In this document: positions 17,196-26,352 of the stretch, piece after piece
Layout of the letters: every line of letters starts with the position of its first letter
How positions within the stretch are numbered: position 1 is the stretch's first letter
Source of the DNA: Xylanibacter ruminicola
Lineage (GTDB): Bacteria > Bacteroidota > Bacteroidia > Bacteroidales > Bacteroidaceae
DNA length: 64,000 nt
Direction: 5' to 3'
Assembly (NCBI GenBank): GCA_015060625.1
Contig: SUYC01000002.1
Coordinates: 62,001 to 126,000, forward strand
The notes under the pieces: generated by a model
Database searches by the model: none
Seen by the model: only the letters and a program-made list of their open reading frames with translations
What the model was told of the DNA's origin: nothing
Made by a program: the position numbers and the translations under genes

Positions 17196-17226
17196 GAGAG
17201 TTGAAAAATTAAAGAGTTGAAGAGTC

Positions 17227-18390
17227 ATGAAACATATAGTTTACCTTTTAGCTATTTTGCTTTTAAGCGCCTGTCGGCAAGACGTGATGATTGTGCCGAT
17301 GGAGAATATCGATACAGGCGGTAAGGCGCAGAAGGGTGAGATTTTCGGCATGTATCTGCTGAACGAGGGCAACATGGGTTCGAACAAATCGTCGCTCGAC
17401 TATCTCGACCTTTCAGGCGATGATGAAACCACCCATTACTATCGCAATATCTATCAGGAGCGCAATCCTAATACGGTGATGGCACTGGGCGATGTGGGCA
17501 ACGACTGTCAGATATATGGCTCGCGCCTCTGGCTGGTGATCAACTGCTCTAACAAGGTAGAGGTGGCGCGTGCTGCCGATGCCGTCAGAATAGGCAAGGT
17601 GGATATTCCTAATTGCCGCTACGTGACATTTAAGGATCAGTATGCTTATGTGTCGTCGTATGTAGGCGCTGTCTATAGTGGCAGCAGCAGTCCGTTGGGC
17701 AGCGTGTTTAAGGTGGATACCCTGACGCTGCAGAAGGTGGATTCTTGTAGTGTGGGCTACCAGCCCGAGGAGATGGCTATCATTGGCAATCATCTTTACG
17801 TGGCCAATAGCGGAGGCTATCAGGGCATGACGGGGCAGGGTTATGAGAGTACGATGAGCGTGATAGACCTGGCCACGATGCAGGAGGTAGATAAGATAGA
17901 AGTGGCACCCAACCTGCACCACCTGAAAGCCGACAAATACAATCAGCTTTGGGTGACAGCGCGTGGCAATTATATGGATGAGAAATCGAGTATCTATTGG
18001 TTGGAGCCAACGACCAATGGTCAGATGAAGTTAGGCGGACATATCGATCAGTCGGTTAGCGACCTGTGTATTGTGGGCGACTCGCTCTATTTCTATGGCA
18101 GTCAGTGGAGCGAGGTGTCGATGACCAATACCGTTACCTATGGTATCATCAATGTGAAGACGCATCAGGTGGTAAGTTCCAGTTTGTCGGATGCTCCTGA
18201 AATCAGTAAGATACGTATGCCTTATGGCATCATCGTCAATCCCATCCATCGCGATTTCTATCTGATGGATGCCAAGAACTATGTATCAAGTGGCGAACTG
18301 CTGCATTTCTTGCCCGATGGCACTTTCGACTGGAAGGTGAAGACAGGCGACATACCTGCCCATGCAGCGTTCTTGTTTAAAAGTGAATAG
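17227..18390 (+). CDS. btuG: Surface lipoprotein with beta-propeller, BtuG-like corrinoid-binding protein
   Basis: 387 residues. The signal peptide ends in a lipobox (LLLSAC, Cys16). The remainder is a YncE/DUF5074-type propeller with repeated strand blocks such as PEEMAIIGNHLYVANSG, STMSVIDLATMQEVDKIEV and LHHLKADKYNQLWVTARG. In Bacteroides the BtuG proteins are propeller lipoproteins that cap BtuB and capture B12 very tightly. Position (31 nt after btuB, same riboswitch) and fold both support that role. The specific symbol is inferred from fold and context, not alignment. Confidence 0.8.
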   Translation: MKHIVYLLAILLLSACRQDVMIVPMENIDTGGKAQKGEIFGMYLLNEGNMGSNKSSLDYLDLSGDDETTHYYRNIYQERNPNTVMALGDVGNDCQIYGSRLWLVINCSNKVEVARAADAVRIGKVDIPNCRYVTFKDQYAYVSSYVGAVYSGSSSPLGSVFKVDTLTLQKVDSCSVGYQPEEMAIIGNHLYVANSGGYQGMTGQGYESTMSVIDLATMQEVDKIEVAPNLHHLKADKYNQLWVTARGNYMDEKSSIYWLEPTTNGQMKLGGHIDQSVSDLCIVGDSLYFYGSQWSEVSMTNTVTYGIINVKTHQVVSSSLSDAPEISKIRMPYGIIVNPIHRDFYLMDAKNYVSSGELLHFLPDGTFDWKVKTGDIPAHAAFLFKSE

Positions 18391-18512
18391 TGAATAACGA
18401 ATAGTGAAAAGTGAAGATGAATAGAAATAGTATGATGAATACAGGGAATGTGAATTGGATAGTGAGAGTGTTGGTAGCACTATTCACTATTCACTGTTCA
18501 CTATTCACTGCA
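18384..18512 (+). repeat. Inverted low-complexity repeats flanking a start codon
   Basis: AGTGAATAGTGAATA-type units (18384-18416) stand upstream of the start codon. Their complements (CACTATTCACTATTCACT type, 18478-18512) lie inside the signal-peptide coding sequence. Pairing would place the start codon in the loop of a long stem. Confidence 0.6.
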
Positions 18513-19580
18513 AAAGCTCAGCGCATGGATGATGTGACGGTTCACTCGAAATATATTCAGGCTGTGGATGAATATCGTCCTGCCCCAGGACAGTATGTGA
18601 ACGACGTGCCGGAATACGAGGCTGGCGATACCGAGGCCGATATGATCCGCAAGTGTAATGAAAATCTGGCGGGGCTTAGTCCGCTTGCTTCTTCTCTTGT
18701 GGCGCTTGGTGGCTGGGGTGGCTATATCACCTTTCACTTCGACCATTCTATTGCCAACGTGCCTGGACAGCGCGACTTTGCCGTGTGGGGCAATGCCTAT
18801 CAGGAAATGCGCAACCTGGTGTTTGGTGGCATGAACGAAGCTGGTGTGGTGATGGTATCGAAAGATGTGAATGGCAACGGCAAACCCGACGACCCTTGGT
18901 ACGAAATCAGCGGCAGCTGCGATGTGGATAGCGTGGGTAAGGTGGTTTACGGCTACGAGATAACCTATCGTCAGAATCCCATGGGTGATATCCCCTGGAC
19001 GGATAACCAAGGCCATAGCGGCACCATCGATCGCAACCACTATCACACCCAGGAGTATTACCCCCAGTGGTTGCCTGATTATCTCACTTTTAAGGGCACC
19101 CGATTGCCTGATAATATGCTGAATCTGTCGGATCAGGTCGAGCAGTCGTTCAGTCCCTATTATTACGTGCTGATAGGTTTCCGCTATGGTTATGCCGATA
19201 ATCTGCCCAACTTTACGGATAATGCCGACGCCAGCTCGTTTAATTACGAGGGTTGTGGTATTGATATCTCGTGGGCTGTGGATGACAATCGCCAGCCGGT
19301 AAATCTGGATTTCATCGACTTTGTGCGTGTTTATACCGGTTTGAACCAGAAATGTCCTCAGCCCGAGTGGTGGGGCGAAACCTCTACTGAGTTTGCAGGT
19401 GCCGAGGATATCCACCTCGAAGCCTCGATTGAAGCTATCAAGAATGCCCAGACAAGCATCCGCACTATCCATCAGGATGCAGCTGGATCTGCTCCTTTCT
19501 TCGACCTGCAGGGCCGAATGGTTACACCAACCAAGAAGGGTGTTTACATTCAGAACAAGAAAAAGTTAGTTATAAAATAA
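18411..19580 (+). CDS. Secreted protein with type-IX-like C-terminal tail, in the B12 operon
   Basis: 389 residues, or 387 from the ATG at 18417. A signal peptide ends near FTAKAQ, with no lipobox. The central region (FHFDHSIANVPGQRDFAVWGNAYQ, VSKDVNGNGKPDDPWYEISGS, DISWAVDDNRQPVNLDFIDFVRVYTG) resembles the cell-surface proteins commonly found in Bacteroidales B12 loci. The C-terminus FFDLQGRMV...KKGVYIQNKKKLVIK is the short sorting-tail pattern seen in Prevotella, suggesting surface export. Its biochemical role is unknown; corrinoid binding or scaffolding of BtuB/BtuG is plausible from context. An AT-rich inverted repeat surrounds its start codon. Confidence 0.72.
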   Translation: MKMNRNSMMNTGNVNWIVRVLVALFTIHCSLFTAKAQRMDDVTVHSKYIQAVDEYRPAPGQYVNDVPEYEAGDTEADMIRKCNENLAGLSPLASSLVALGGWGGYITFHFDHSIANVPGQRDFAVWGNAYQEMRNLVFGGMNEAGVVMVSKDVNGNGKPDDPWYEISGSCDVDSVGKVVYGYEITYRQNPMGDIPWTDNQGHSGTIDRNHYHTQEYYPQWLPDYLTFKGTRLPDNMLNLSDQVEQSFSPYYYVLIGFRYGYADNLPNFTDNADASSFNYEGCGIDISWAVDDNRQPVNLDFIDFVRVYTGLNQKCPQPEWWGETSTEFAGAEDIHLEASIEAIKNAQTSIRTIHQDAAGSAPFFDLQGRMVTPTKKGVYIQNKKKLVIK

Positions 19581-19611
19581 TTACTTATTATTCACTTAAA
19601 ACAAAAAAGTT

Positions 19612-20355
19612 ATGAAGACAAACAAATTATTCGGACTTGCAGTCCTTGCATGTGGTTTCGCATTGTCGTTCACATCATGTACAAACGCCGACAACCCTAT
19701 TGGTGGTAAGAGACAGGCTACAGTTACTTTCGAGAAGAAGACGCTTGGTGCTGATGGTTACTGGTGCGGCGACGAAACTGGAGAGAAATTTGATAACTGG
19801 GGAAGTGAAGCTTTTGCTTGCCAGTACAAAGAAAAGGGTGTAACTTTCCCTGCTAACTACACTCCTTCATGGGCCAGTTGGTCGGGTTTTGCTATCTCTA
19901 ACCGTACCGCTACTACTTACAAGAATTTGAATCCCGATCAGTTCAATAGCGCAGTCGGCGCCGCTAAGAGTGGCAACAACTACTGTGTAGTTTATACCTT
20001 TGGCGAGACTATCGACTTTGGTCGTGCCGTTACCCTGAAGGGCTTCTGGTTTACCAACGAGGCTTGGGCTGTTGATGCTATCCTGAATGGCGATGGTATA
20101 ACTCCTGGTAAGTTCGAGAAGGACGACTGGTTCAAGTGCATTGTTACTGCTAATTTGAAGAATGGTACTACAAAGGATGTTGAAATCTATCTGGCTAAAG
20201 ACGGCGAGTATGTTAAGGATTGGCAGTTCTGCGATTTCCAGTCGTTGGAAGGTGTTGAGAGCCTGAGCTTTGCATTCGACAGCACCAAGAAGAATGCTTA
20301 TGGTGCAACCACACCTACTTATATGTGTATCGACGATATCGAGTTTGAGTATTAA
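19612..20355 (+). CDS. DUF4465 lipoprotein, BtuH-like corrinoid-binding protein
   Basis: 247 residues with a lipoprotein signal (LSFTSC, Cys23). The body follows the DUF4465 pattern: FEKKTLGADGYWCGDETG, NYTPSWASWSGFAISN, YCVVYTFG, LKGFWFTNEAWAVDAILNGDG, KFEKDDWFKCIVTA and a final PTYMCIDDIEFEY. DUF4465 proteins in Bacteroides B12 loci (BtuH) have been described as surface cobalamin-binding proteins. Together with the operon position this suggests the same job. The stop codon overlaps the next start by 1 nt, indicating coupling to the btuF-like gene. Confidence 0.8.
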   Translation: MKTNKLFGLAVLACGFALSFTSCTNADNPIGGKRQATVTFEKKTLGADGYWCGDETGEKFDNWGSEAFACQYKEKGVTFPANYTPSWASWSGFAISNRTATTYKNLNPDQFNSAVGAAKSGNNYCVVYTFGETIDFGRAVTLKGFWFTNEAWAVDAILNGDGITPGKFEKDDWFKCIVTANLKNGTTKDVEIYLAKDGEYVKDWQFCDFQSLEGVESLSFAFDSTKKNAYGATTPTYMCIDDIEFEY

Positions 20356-21479
20356 TGAAATACATTCAACTATTAATCATAGCAGTATTGCTCACAGCCT
20401 GTGGAGGTGCAAAGAAAAAGGCATCTCAGCAGGCTGAGGGCGATGCTGTTGCCTTTAAATATGCCACGCAGATTAGCATCGAGAAGTTTGACGGCTACAC
20501 GGTGGCAACCATTAAAAATCCCTGGAAGGAGGGTATGGTGTTGCATCGTTATGTGATGATACCTGCCGACCAGGAAGTTCCCAACCATATTCCCAGCGGT
20601 ACTATTGTGCGCACACCACTAAAGCGTGCTGTGATGTTTACCACCATGCATTGCGCTATGCTGATGGAGTTTGGCAAGCAAAGCTGCATATCGGGTGTGG
20701 CCGATTTGAAGTATATTAAGATACCTTGGATTCAGGAGCAGGTGGCCAAAGGTCGTATCACCGATGTGGGCGATGGTATGAGTCCTGTAATCGAAAAAAT
20801 TATCGACGAGCATCCTGATGCCCTCTTCCTGTCGCCTTTCGAAAATAGTGGCGGGTATGGTAAACTCGAAGAGATTAACATCCCCATCATAGAGTGTGCC
20901 GACTATATGGAAGCCTCGCCTTTGGCGCGTGCCGAGTGGCTGCGCTTCTATGGCATGCTGTTTGGTTGCGAAGAGCGCGCCGACATGCTGTTTCAGAGTG
21001 TAGATAACAGTTACCAGCAACTCAAGGCATTGGCTGCTAAGGCAAAAACCAAACCATCGGTACTGGTTGACAAGGTCACGGGCAGCGTATGGTATGTGCC
21101 AGGAGGCAAAAGCACCATCGGACAGATGATAAAGGATGCCAACGGGCAGTATGCATGGGCTGATGATGAGCATAGCGGTTCCATTTCATTACCATTCGAG
21201 ACGGTCTTAGAGCGTGCTGGCGATGCCGATGTGTGGCTTTTCAGATACAGTAGCGATCATGATATTACTTACGACGAGTTGCTAAGCGAGCATCATGGCT
21301 ACAATCAGATAAATGCGTTTAAGCAGCAAACGGCTTATGGTTGCAATGTGGAAAACTCGTTGTTCTACGAGGAATCGCCTTTCCATCCCGAAAGACTCTT
21401 GGGCGATTTTATCCATATCCTGCATCCCGAACTGGAAATAATGGACTCGATGCGCTATTTCAAAGCGGTTAATCGCTAA
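20355..21479 (+). CDS. btuF: Periplasmic cobalamin-binding lipoprotein of an ABC importer (BtuF-like)
   Basis: 374 residues with a lipobox (LLTAC, Cys16). The fold is the class III solute-binding type of the FecB/BtuF family: RAVMFTTMHCAMLMEFG, GDGMSPVIEKIIDEHPDALFLSP, a long bridging helix (LARAEWLRFYGMLFGCEERADMLF) and PSVLVDKVTGSVWYVPGGKSTIGQMIKDANG. A siderophore substrate is possible, but the B12 operon context favours cobalamin. Its 3' end overlaps the convergent cobD-like gene by 11 nt. Confidence 0.87.
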   Translation: MKYIQLLIIAVLLTACGGAKKKASQQAEGDAVAFKYATQISIEKFDGYTVATIKNPWKEGMVLHRYVMIPADQEVPNHIPSGTIVRTPLKRAVMFTTMHCAMLMEFGKQSCISGVADLKYIKIPWIQEQVAKGRITDVGDGMSPVIEKIIDEHPDALFLSPFENSGGYGKLEEINIPIIECADYMEASPLARAEWLRFYGMLFGCEERADMLFQSVDNSYQQLKALAAKAKTKPSVLVDKVTGSVWYVPGGKSTIGQMIKDANGQYAWADDEHSGSISLPFETVLERAGDADVWLFRYSSDHDITYDELLSEHHGYNQINAFKQQTAYGCNVENSLFYEESPFHPERLLGDFIHILHPELEIMDSMRYFKAVNR

Positions 21480-22503
21480 CCTCGTTCAGTTGATCGATAT
21501 ATGCCTTGATAGCTTCTACCAGCAGGTCGTTCTCTTCGGGCTGTTGGGCTGTTACGCGGAAGTAGTTGCTGTCTAAACCACGGATGTTCGAGGCATCGCG
21601 AATCAAAATGCCGTAGTTGTCTAACAGCCATCGTTTCAACTCTATCGCCGTACTGTTATGAATAGATACCAGCATAAAGTTGGTATCTGTTTTCATCACT
21701 TTCAGTCCGTTGATAGCCGAAAGGTTTGCATACAGTCGTATGGCCTCCTGTAGATAACTCTTCAGGTCGTGAATCATCTGTATATGGTTCTCAATCAGGT
21801 ATTTTCCTGCTTCGATAGCCAGGGCATTAATCGTCCAGGGTTGGCGTATCTGTTTCAATCTACCTATTATAATAGGTGAGGCTACGATGTAACCCAAGCG
21901 CAGGCCAGGTATGCAGAATGTCTTAGAGAGCGAGTGGATCAGCATCACGTTGAACACATCTGTCATCTCCTTGGGCTCTATCATAGGAGCTAATGTGTAA
22001 TCAGCATACGATTGGTCGATCACATACAGATAGCGTGGATGATTTCTCACGATATGGTTCAGCATGCCCTTTACCAGCACGTTGCCAGTAGGGTTGTTGG
22101 GGTTGCAAATCCAGTAAATACGGTCTTGGGGCAGTACGTCGAATTCATCTTTTACATCGTATGATATGATATGGTTAAACATCCGACAGGCATCTTCGTA
22201 TTCGCTAAATGTTGGGGGCGGAATGATAGATGCCCAGCCTTTGTACAGTTGCGCTATCAGATAGATGGCCTCATTGGCGCCGCTGGTAACCATGATGGTG
22301 TTTTCTTTTATACCCAGTTGCTTGGCCAACAGGCATTCCAGACTGTGGGCATCGGGCTCAGGATAGTGCCCCACCACCTCAAAATGCTGCATCAGGTGTT
22401 CTTTCAACTCTGTGTAATCGGCTTGACTATACACATTCGAGCTGAAATTAATCTTTACCTTGTCGCCATAGCTAAAAGCATCGTCACCATGCCCGTAAAT
22501 CAT
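21469..22503 (-). CDS. cobD: PLP-dependent aminotransferase-fold enzyme, threonine-phosphate decarboxylase (CobD-like)
   Basis: 344 residues of the fold type I, HisC/CobD group. The motifs are TSGANEAIYLIAQLY, the CNPNNPTGN signature, VIDQSYADYT and the PLP-binding Lys194 in HSLSKTFCIPGLRLGY. Length and sequence also fit histidinol-phosphate aminotransferase. Its place between the cobalamin uptake genes and the BtuD-like ATPase favours CobD, which makes aminopropanol phosphate for the nucleotide loop of B12. It lies 15 nt downstream of the ATPase gene, so the two are co-transcribed. Confidence 0.82.
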   Translation of the reverse strand: MIYGHGDDAFSYGDKVKINFSSNVYSQADYTELKEHLMQHFEVVGHYPEPDAHSLECLLAKQLGIKENTIMVTSGANEAIYLIAQLYKGWASIIPPPTFSEYEDACRMFNHIISYDVKDEFDVLPQDRIYWICNPNNPTGNVLVKGMLNHIVRNHPRYLYVIDQSYADYTLAPMIEPKEMTDVFNVMLIHSLSKTFCIPGLRLGYIVASPIIIGRLKQIRQPWTINALAIEAGKYLIENHIQMIHDLKSYLQEAIRLYANLSAINGLKVMKTDTNFMLVSIHNSTAIELKRWLLDNYGILIRDASNIRGLDSNYFRVTAQQPEENDLLVEAIKAYIDQLNEVSD

Positions 22504-22518
22504 AAGCTTAATAGATGT

Positions 22519-23316
22519 TTATACCAGTTTTGTTACTTTTATTGTCATTGTTTTGGGATCGAAGGCTATGCCCTCTCGTTCTATAAACCTGCCTAAAGCC
22601 CCTTGCTCAGCCAGTGCCTGAGGCGATCCGATAGCCACAGCCTCGCCTTTGGTCATCAGCCAGATTGTATCGGCCATCTGCAGGGCCAGTTCCACATCGT
22701 GGGTGGATAGGAATATCACTTTGCCGGCCTCGCGACTGATGCGGCACAGCAACTGCAATACCTCAACTTTGCTGGGATAGTCGAGAAAAGCTGTGGGTTC
22801 ATCCAGATAGATAACGGGTGTTTGCTGGGCCAGCGCTTTGGCTATCATCACCTTTTGGCGTTCGCCATCGCTCAGCGTATGCACCATGCGCTTCTTCAGC
22901 GGCTCTATCCCCACCATGGCTATGGCCTCGTCAACCACTTGCAGGTCGTCTTTCGAATAGGTGCCCCAGAATCCTGTGTAGGGCGAACGGCCCAGTGATA
23001 CCAGCTCACGAACGGTCATATTCCGCACATCGGGTTTTTCGGTTAGCACAACACCTATCAGGCGGCTCAGCTGCTTGTCGCTATACGCCGTGAGTTCGCG
23101 ACCTTCTAACAGAATTTCGCCACCTGTTTGGGGTTGGAATGAAGATAGGGTTTTTAGTAGCGTTGACTTTCCTACGCCATTGGCGCCCAGCAGACAAGTT
23201 AGCTCACCACTCCTGATGGTGCCGTTAATGCCTGTAGCCACCGTTTTAATTCCGTGTTTTGTCTGGTAGCCGATGCTTAGATTATGCAACTCTATAGTTT
23301 CGCCCGTCGTCTTCAT
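22519..23316 (-). CDS. btuD: ABC transporter ATP-binding protein (BtuD/FecE type)
   Basis: 265 residues with Walker A GANGVGKST (residues 44-52), signature LSDGERQKVMIAKAL, Walker B PVIYLDEPTAFLD and the H-loop STHDVELAL. It belongs to the iron-siderophore/B12 family of ATPases. No permease gene is adjacent; the nearest FecCD permease is at 38347-39357. The -7 box on the minus strand (TACCTTTG) ends only 4 nt before the ATG, so the mRNA may be leaderless. Confidence 0.9.
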   Translation of the reverse strand: MKTTGETIELHNLSIGYQTKHGIKTVATGINGTIRSGELTCLLGANGVGKSTLLKTLSSFQPQTGGEILLEGRELTAYSDKQLSRLIGVVLTEKPDVRNMTVRELVSLGRSPYTGFWGTYSKDDLQVVDEAIAMVGIEPLKKRMVHTLSDGERQKVMIAKALAQQTPVIYLDEPTAFLDYPSKVEVLQLLCRISREAGKVIFLSTHDVELALQMADTIWLMTKGEAVAIGSPQALAEQGALGRFIEREGIAFDPKTMTIKVTKLV

Positions 23317-23388
23317 GGTGCAAAGGTAATAAAAAGTTTGAAAAACTGAGAAAAAAAGGCAAACTTTTTTCTTTTGGCGAGTTTTATC

Positions 23389-23964
23389 TTAAGCCGTCAG
23401 GTGTGATATCAGTATTTTTATACCAATAACTATCAATATAATACCGCCCAGCAATTCTGGTTTTAGCTGGCGGGCTATCGATTTGCCGAACCTGACACCT
23501 AATCTATAGCCTACAAAAGTGAATACAAATGATACCAGACCGATTATGAATAGTGGATAGACTATTTGGTGAAGGGCGCGATAACCTGTGCAGGCAAACG
23601 ATATGCCGATGGCTAGCGCGTCAATGCTTGTGGCTACGGCCAGCATAAGCTGGGTGCGCAGGTTTTGTGGATTAAACTGCAGCTCTTCCTCGTCAGAGAG
23701 CGATTCGCGAATCATTTTTCCACCCAAAAACGCCAGCAAACCAAAGGCTATCCAATGGTCGATGGCTTCCAATTGCTCGCTAAAATGGTTGGTAGCCAAC
23801 CAACCTATCAGTGGCATCACGGCTTGGAACAGTCCGAATAGGAAAGCCATACGCAGAATCATCGCCCACAACCAACGGCGAACAATAACCCCGCTCACAA
23901 TCGAAACCGTGAAGCAATCCATAGCCAATGCAACAGCTAACATCCAAATATCCAGAGAGTTCAT
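23389..23964 (-). CDS. mntP: MntP-family manganese efflux pump
   Basis: 191 residues from the ATG at 23964 (MNSLDIWMLAVALAMDCFTVSIVSG). The in-frame extension to 24078 is basic, non-membrane and unlike the family. Six membrane segments are visible. The duplicated Asp-containing motifs are ALAMDCFTVSI in the first half and VATSIDALAIGISFA in the second. MntP proteins export Mn2+ and protect against manganese stress. It is divergent from the GH36 gene and not obviously part of either neighbouring operon. Confidence 0.88.
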   Translation of the reverse strand: MNSLDIWMLAVALAMDCFTVSIVSGVIVRRWLWAMILRMAFLFGLFQAVMPLIGWLATNHFSEQLEAIDHWIAFGLLAFLGGKMIRESLSDEEELQFNPQNLRTQLMLAVATSIDALAIGISFACTGYRALHQIVYPLFIIGLVSFVFTFVGYRLGVRFGKSIARQLKPELLGGIILIVIGIKILISHLTA

Positions 23965-24015
23965 GATAATATTTTGCCTTTTCTTATACTTTTGTGTGCA
24001 AAATAACAACAATTT

Positions 24016-24046
24016 TTTGAGATAAACAAATTTTTTATTACCTTTG
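24016..24046 (+). promoter_or_regulatory. Promoter of the GH36 gene
   Basis: TTTG (24016-24019), 19 nt, TACCTTTG (24039-24046) is a consensus Bacteroidetes promoter about 38 nt upstream of the start codon. Confidence 0.75.
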
Positions 24047-24084
24047 CGCTCAGATTTTTTAACTAATAACCGATTCAAAAAAAA

Positions 24085-26268
24085 ATGAAGAAGATTCTTT
24101 TCTTAGCTTTCCTCATGGTCTCGACCTCAACGGCTTGGGCCAGACAGGTGGTCATCCAGACCAGAAACACCACGATGGTGCTGGATGTTGAGAAAGGCCG
24201 ACAGCCACAGTACGTGTATTATGGTGCCAAACTGACCGACTATGACTTGCAGCATCTGCAGGGTGCTCGCGGCGGCCGTATGGATGCCTATCCGGCCTAT
24301 GGTATGAACTGCCCGGCTGAGGCTGCTGTGGCCATGGCCCATGCCGATGGTAACATGTCAACCGAACTTTTTGCATCAGATGTAACCACACAGGGGGCTG
24401 TTACACAGATTACGCTGACAGATCCCAAGTATCCTGTTCAGGTAGTGCTTTGCTATCAGGCACGTTTCGATGAAGATATGATTGAAACCTGGACTGAAAT
24501 CAAGAATGGCGAGGTCAAACCCATCACGCTTACGCAGTTTGCCTCGTGTTCGCTGCCCATCCGTCGTGGTAATGTCTGGCTTTCGCACTTTGGCGGTTCG
24601 TGGGGTAATGAGGCTCGTTTGATTGAGGAGCCACTCCAGCTCGGTCAGAAGGTGATAAAGAATAAGGATGGTGTTCGCAATGCGCATACCGACCATGCCG
24701 AGGTGATGTTCTCGCTCGATGGTAAGGGACGCGAGAATAGTGGCGATGTCATTGGTGCTGCCCTCTGCTACAGCGGCAACTACCAGCTGAAGATTGAGAC
24801 TGATGATACAGAATACCACTATTTCTTTGCAGGTATCAACCCCGATAACTCGGAGTATCATTTGAAGAAAGGCGAGACTTTTGTGACACCAAAGGTGGCT
24901 CTGAGTTTCTCGAAGTGCGGACTCTCAGGTGTGTCGCGCAACTTCCACAAGTGGGGCCGCAACTACATGCTGGCTCATGGCAACAAGGAGCGCAAGATAC
25001 TGCTCAACTCATGGGAGGGTGTTTATTTCGACATCAACCAGCAGGGTATGGACCAGATGATGGGCGATATCGCCTCGATGGGTGGCGAACTCTTTGTGAT
25101 GGATGATGGTTGGTTTGGTGTGAAATACCCCCGCAAGACCGATAATTGTGCCCTTGGCGACTGGAAGGTGGATACCCACAAGCTGCCCGAGGGTATCGAG
25201 GGACTGCTGCGCGATGCCAAGAAGCACGGCATCAAGTTCGGCATCTGGATTGAGCCCGAGATGGCCAACTCGGTATCAGAACTTTACGATGCCCATCCCG
25301 ATTGGATTATCAAGGCCCCCAAGCGCGAGGCTGTCAAAGGTCGTGGAGGCACGCAGTTAGTGCTCGATTTGGCTAATCCCAAAGTGCAGGACTTTGTGTT
25401 CTCGATCGTTGATAACCTGATGACCAAGTATCCTGAAATCGATTATATCAAGTGGGATGCCAACATGGCCATCATGAATCATGGTTCGCAGTATCTCACC
25501 ATGAACAATCAGAGCCATCTTTATATCGAGTATCATCGTGGTTTCGAAAAGGTTTGTCAGCGTGTTCGTGCCAAGTATCCCGATCTGACCATCCAGGCCT
25601 GTGCCTCTGGTGGTGGACGTGCCAATTGGGGGGTACTTCCTTATTTCGATGAGTTCTGGGTAAGCGACAATACCGATGCCCTGCAGCGCATCTACATGCA
25701 GTGGGGAACCAGCTATTTCTTCCCAGCCATAGCTATGGCCTGTCACATCTCAGCCACACCTAATCACACCGTGTTCCGTACCACATCGCTCAAGTATCGC
25801 GTCGATGTGGCCATGAGCGGACGCTTGGGTATGGAGATTCAGCCTAAGAATATGACCGATGATGAGAAAGCACTCTGTCGCAAGGCCATTGCCGAGTATA
25901 AGCAGATTCGTCCCATTGTGCAGTTTGGCGATATCTATCGTTTGGTTTCGCCTTACGACAAGCAGGGCCTGGCATCGCTCATGTATGTAGATGAGACAAA
26001 GAGCAAGAGCGTGTTCTTCTGGTGGAAGACCGAGTCGTTCCAGAACGAGCATCTGCCTCGCGTAAAAATGGCTGGTCTTGATGCATCGAAGAACTATAAG
26101 ATTCATGAGTTGAACCGTATCGACCTGCGCCCGATGGACATCGAGGGTCAGGTGTTCAGCGGTGCCTATCTGATGAATCACGGTCTCGAAATGCCTTATC
26201 GTAACGAGCCCGAGTGGAGCAAGAAGACCGACTGGAGCAGTCGTGTACTGCTGCTCGAAGCACTCTAA
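24085..26268 (+). CDS. GH36 alpha-galactosidase, secreted
   Basis: 727 residues with a signal peptide (FLAFLMVSTSTAWA). The catalytic nucleophile is Asp458 in DYIKWDANM, and the acid/base is Asp528 in FWVSDNTDA after the CASGGGRANWG loop. Other family blocks are LFVMDDGWFG and FGIWIEPEMAN. Alpha-galactosidases of this family remove terminal alpha-1,6-galactose from galactomannan, raffinose-type sugars or xyloglucan side chains. It has its own promoter and a strong terminator, so it is a single-gene unit beside the polysaccharide locus. Confidence 0.93.
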   Translation: MKKILFLAFLMVSTSTAWARQVVIQTRNTTMVLDVEKGRQPQYVYYGAKLTDYDLQHLQGARGGRMDAYPAYGMNCPAEAAVAMAHADGNMSTELFASDVTTQGAVTQITLTDPKYPVQVVLCYQARFDEDMIETWTEIKNGEVKPITLTQFASCSLPIRRGNVWLSHFGGSWGNEARLIEEPLQLGQKVIKNKDGVRNAHTDHAEVMFSLDGKGRENSGDVIGAALCYSGNYQLKIETDDTEYHYFFAGINPDNSEYHLKKGETFVTPKVALSFSKCGLSGVSRNFHKWGRNYMLAHGNKERKILLNSWEGVYFDINQQGMDQMMGDIASMGGELFVMDDGWFGVKYPRKTDNCALGDWKVDTHKLPEGIEGLLRDAKKHGIKFGIWIEPEMANSVSELYDAHPDWIIKAPKREAVKGRGGTQLVLDLANPKVQDFVFSIVDNLMTKYPEIDYIKWDANMAIMNHGSQYLTMNNQSHLYIEYHRGFEKVCQRVRAKYPDLTIQACASGGGRANWGVLPYFDEFWVSDNTDALQRIYMQWGTSYFFPAIAMACHISATPNHTVFRTTSLKYRVDVAMSGRLGMEIQPKNMTDDEKALCRKAIAEYKQIRPIVQFGDIYRLVSPYDKQGLASLMYVDETKSKSVFFWWKTESFQNEHLPRVKMAGLDASKNYKIHELNRIDLRPMDIEGQVFSGAYLMNHGLEMPYRNEPEWSKKTDWSSRVLLLEAL

Positions 26269-26283
26269 AGAGTGTCAAAAAAG

Positions 26284-26335
26284 GCGCAATACACATTCTT
26301 TTCGTTGAAATTAGAATGTGTATTGCGTTTTTTTT
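26284..26335 (+). terminator. Rho-independent terminator after GH36
   Basis: A 15-bp perfect stem (CGCAATACACATTCT, 26285-26299, with 26313-26327) is followed by eight T. The -7 box of the next gene begins only 3 nt later. Confidence 0.9.
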
Positions 26336-26337
26336 AG

Positions 26338-26345
26338 TAATTTTG
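26338..26345 (+). promoter_or_regulatory. -7 box of the propeller/AraC regulator gene
   Basis: TAATTTTG ends 7 nt before the ATG at 26353, leaving a leader of only a few nucleotides. No convincing -33 TTTG is visible at 19-20 nt because the terminator stem occupies that place. Confidence 0.5.
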
Positions 26346-26352
26346 CAGCCGA

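Noticed and set aside
15153..19472. Several long minus-strand open frames inside the B12 genes
   Set aside because: They are shadows of high-quality plus-strand genes and lack domains.
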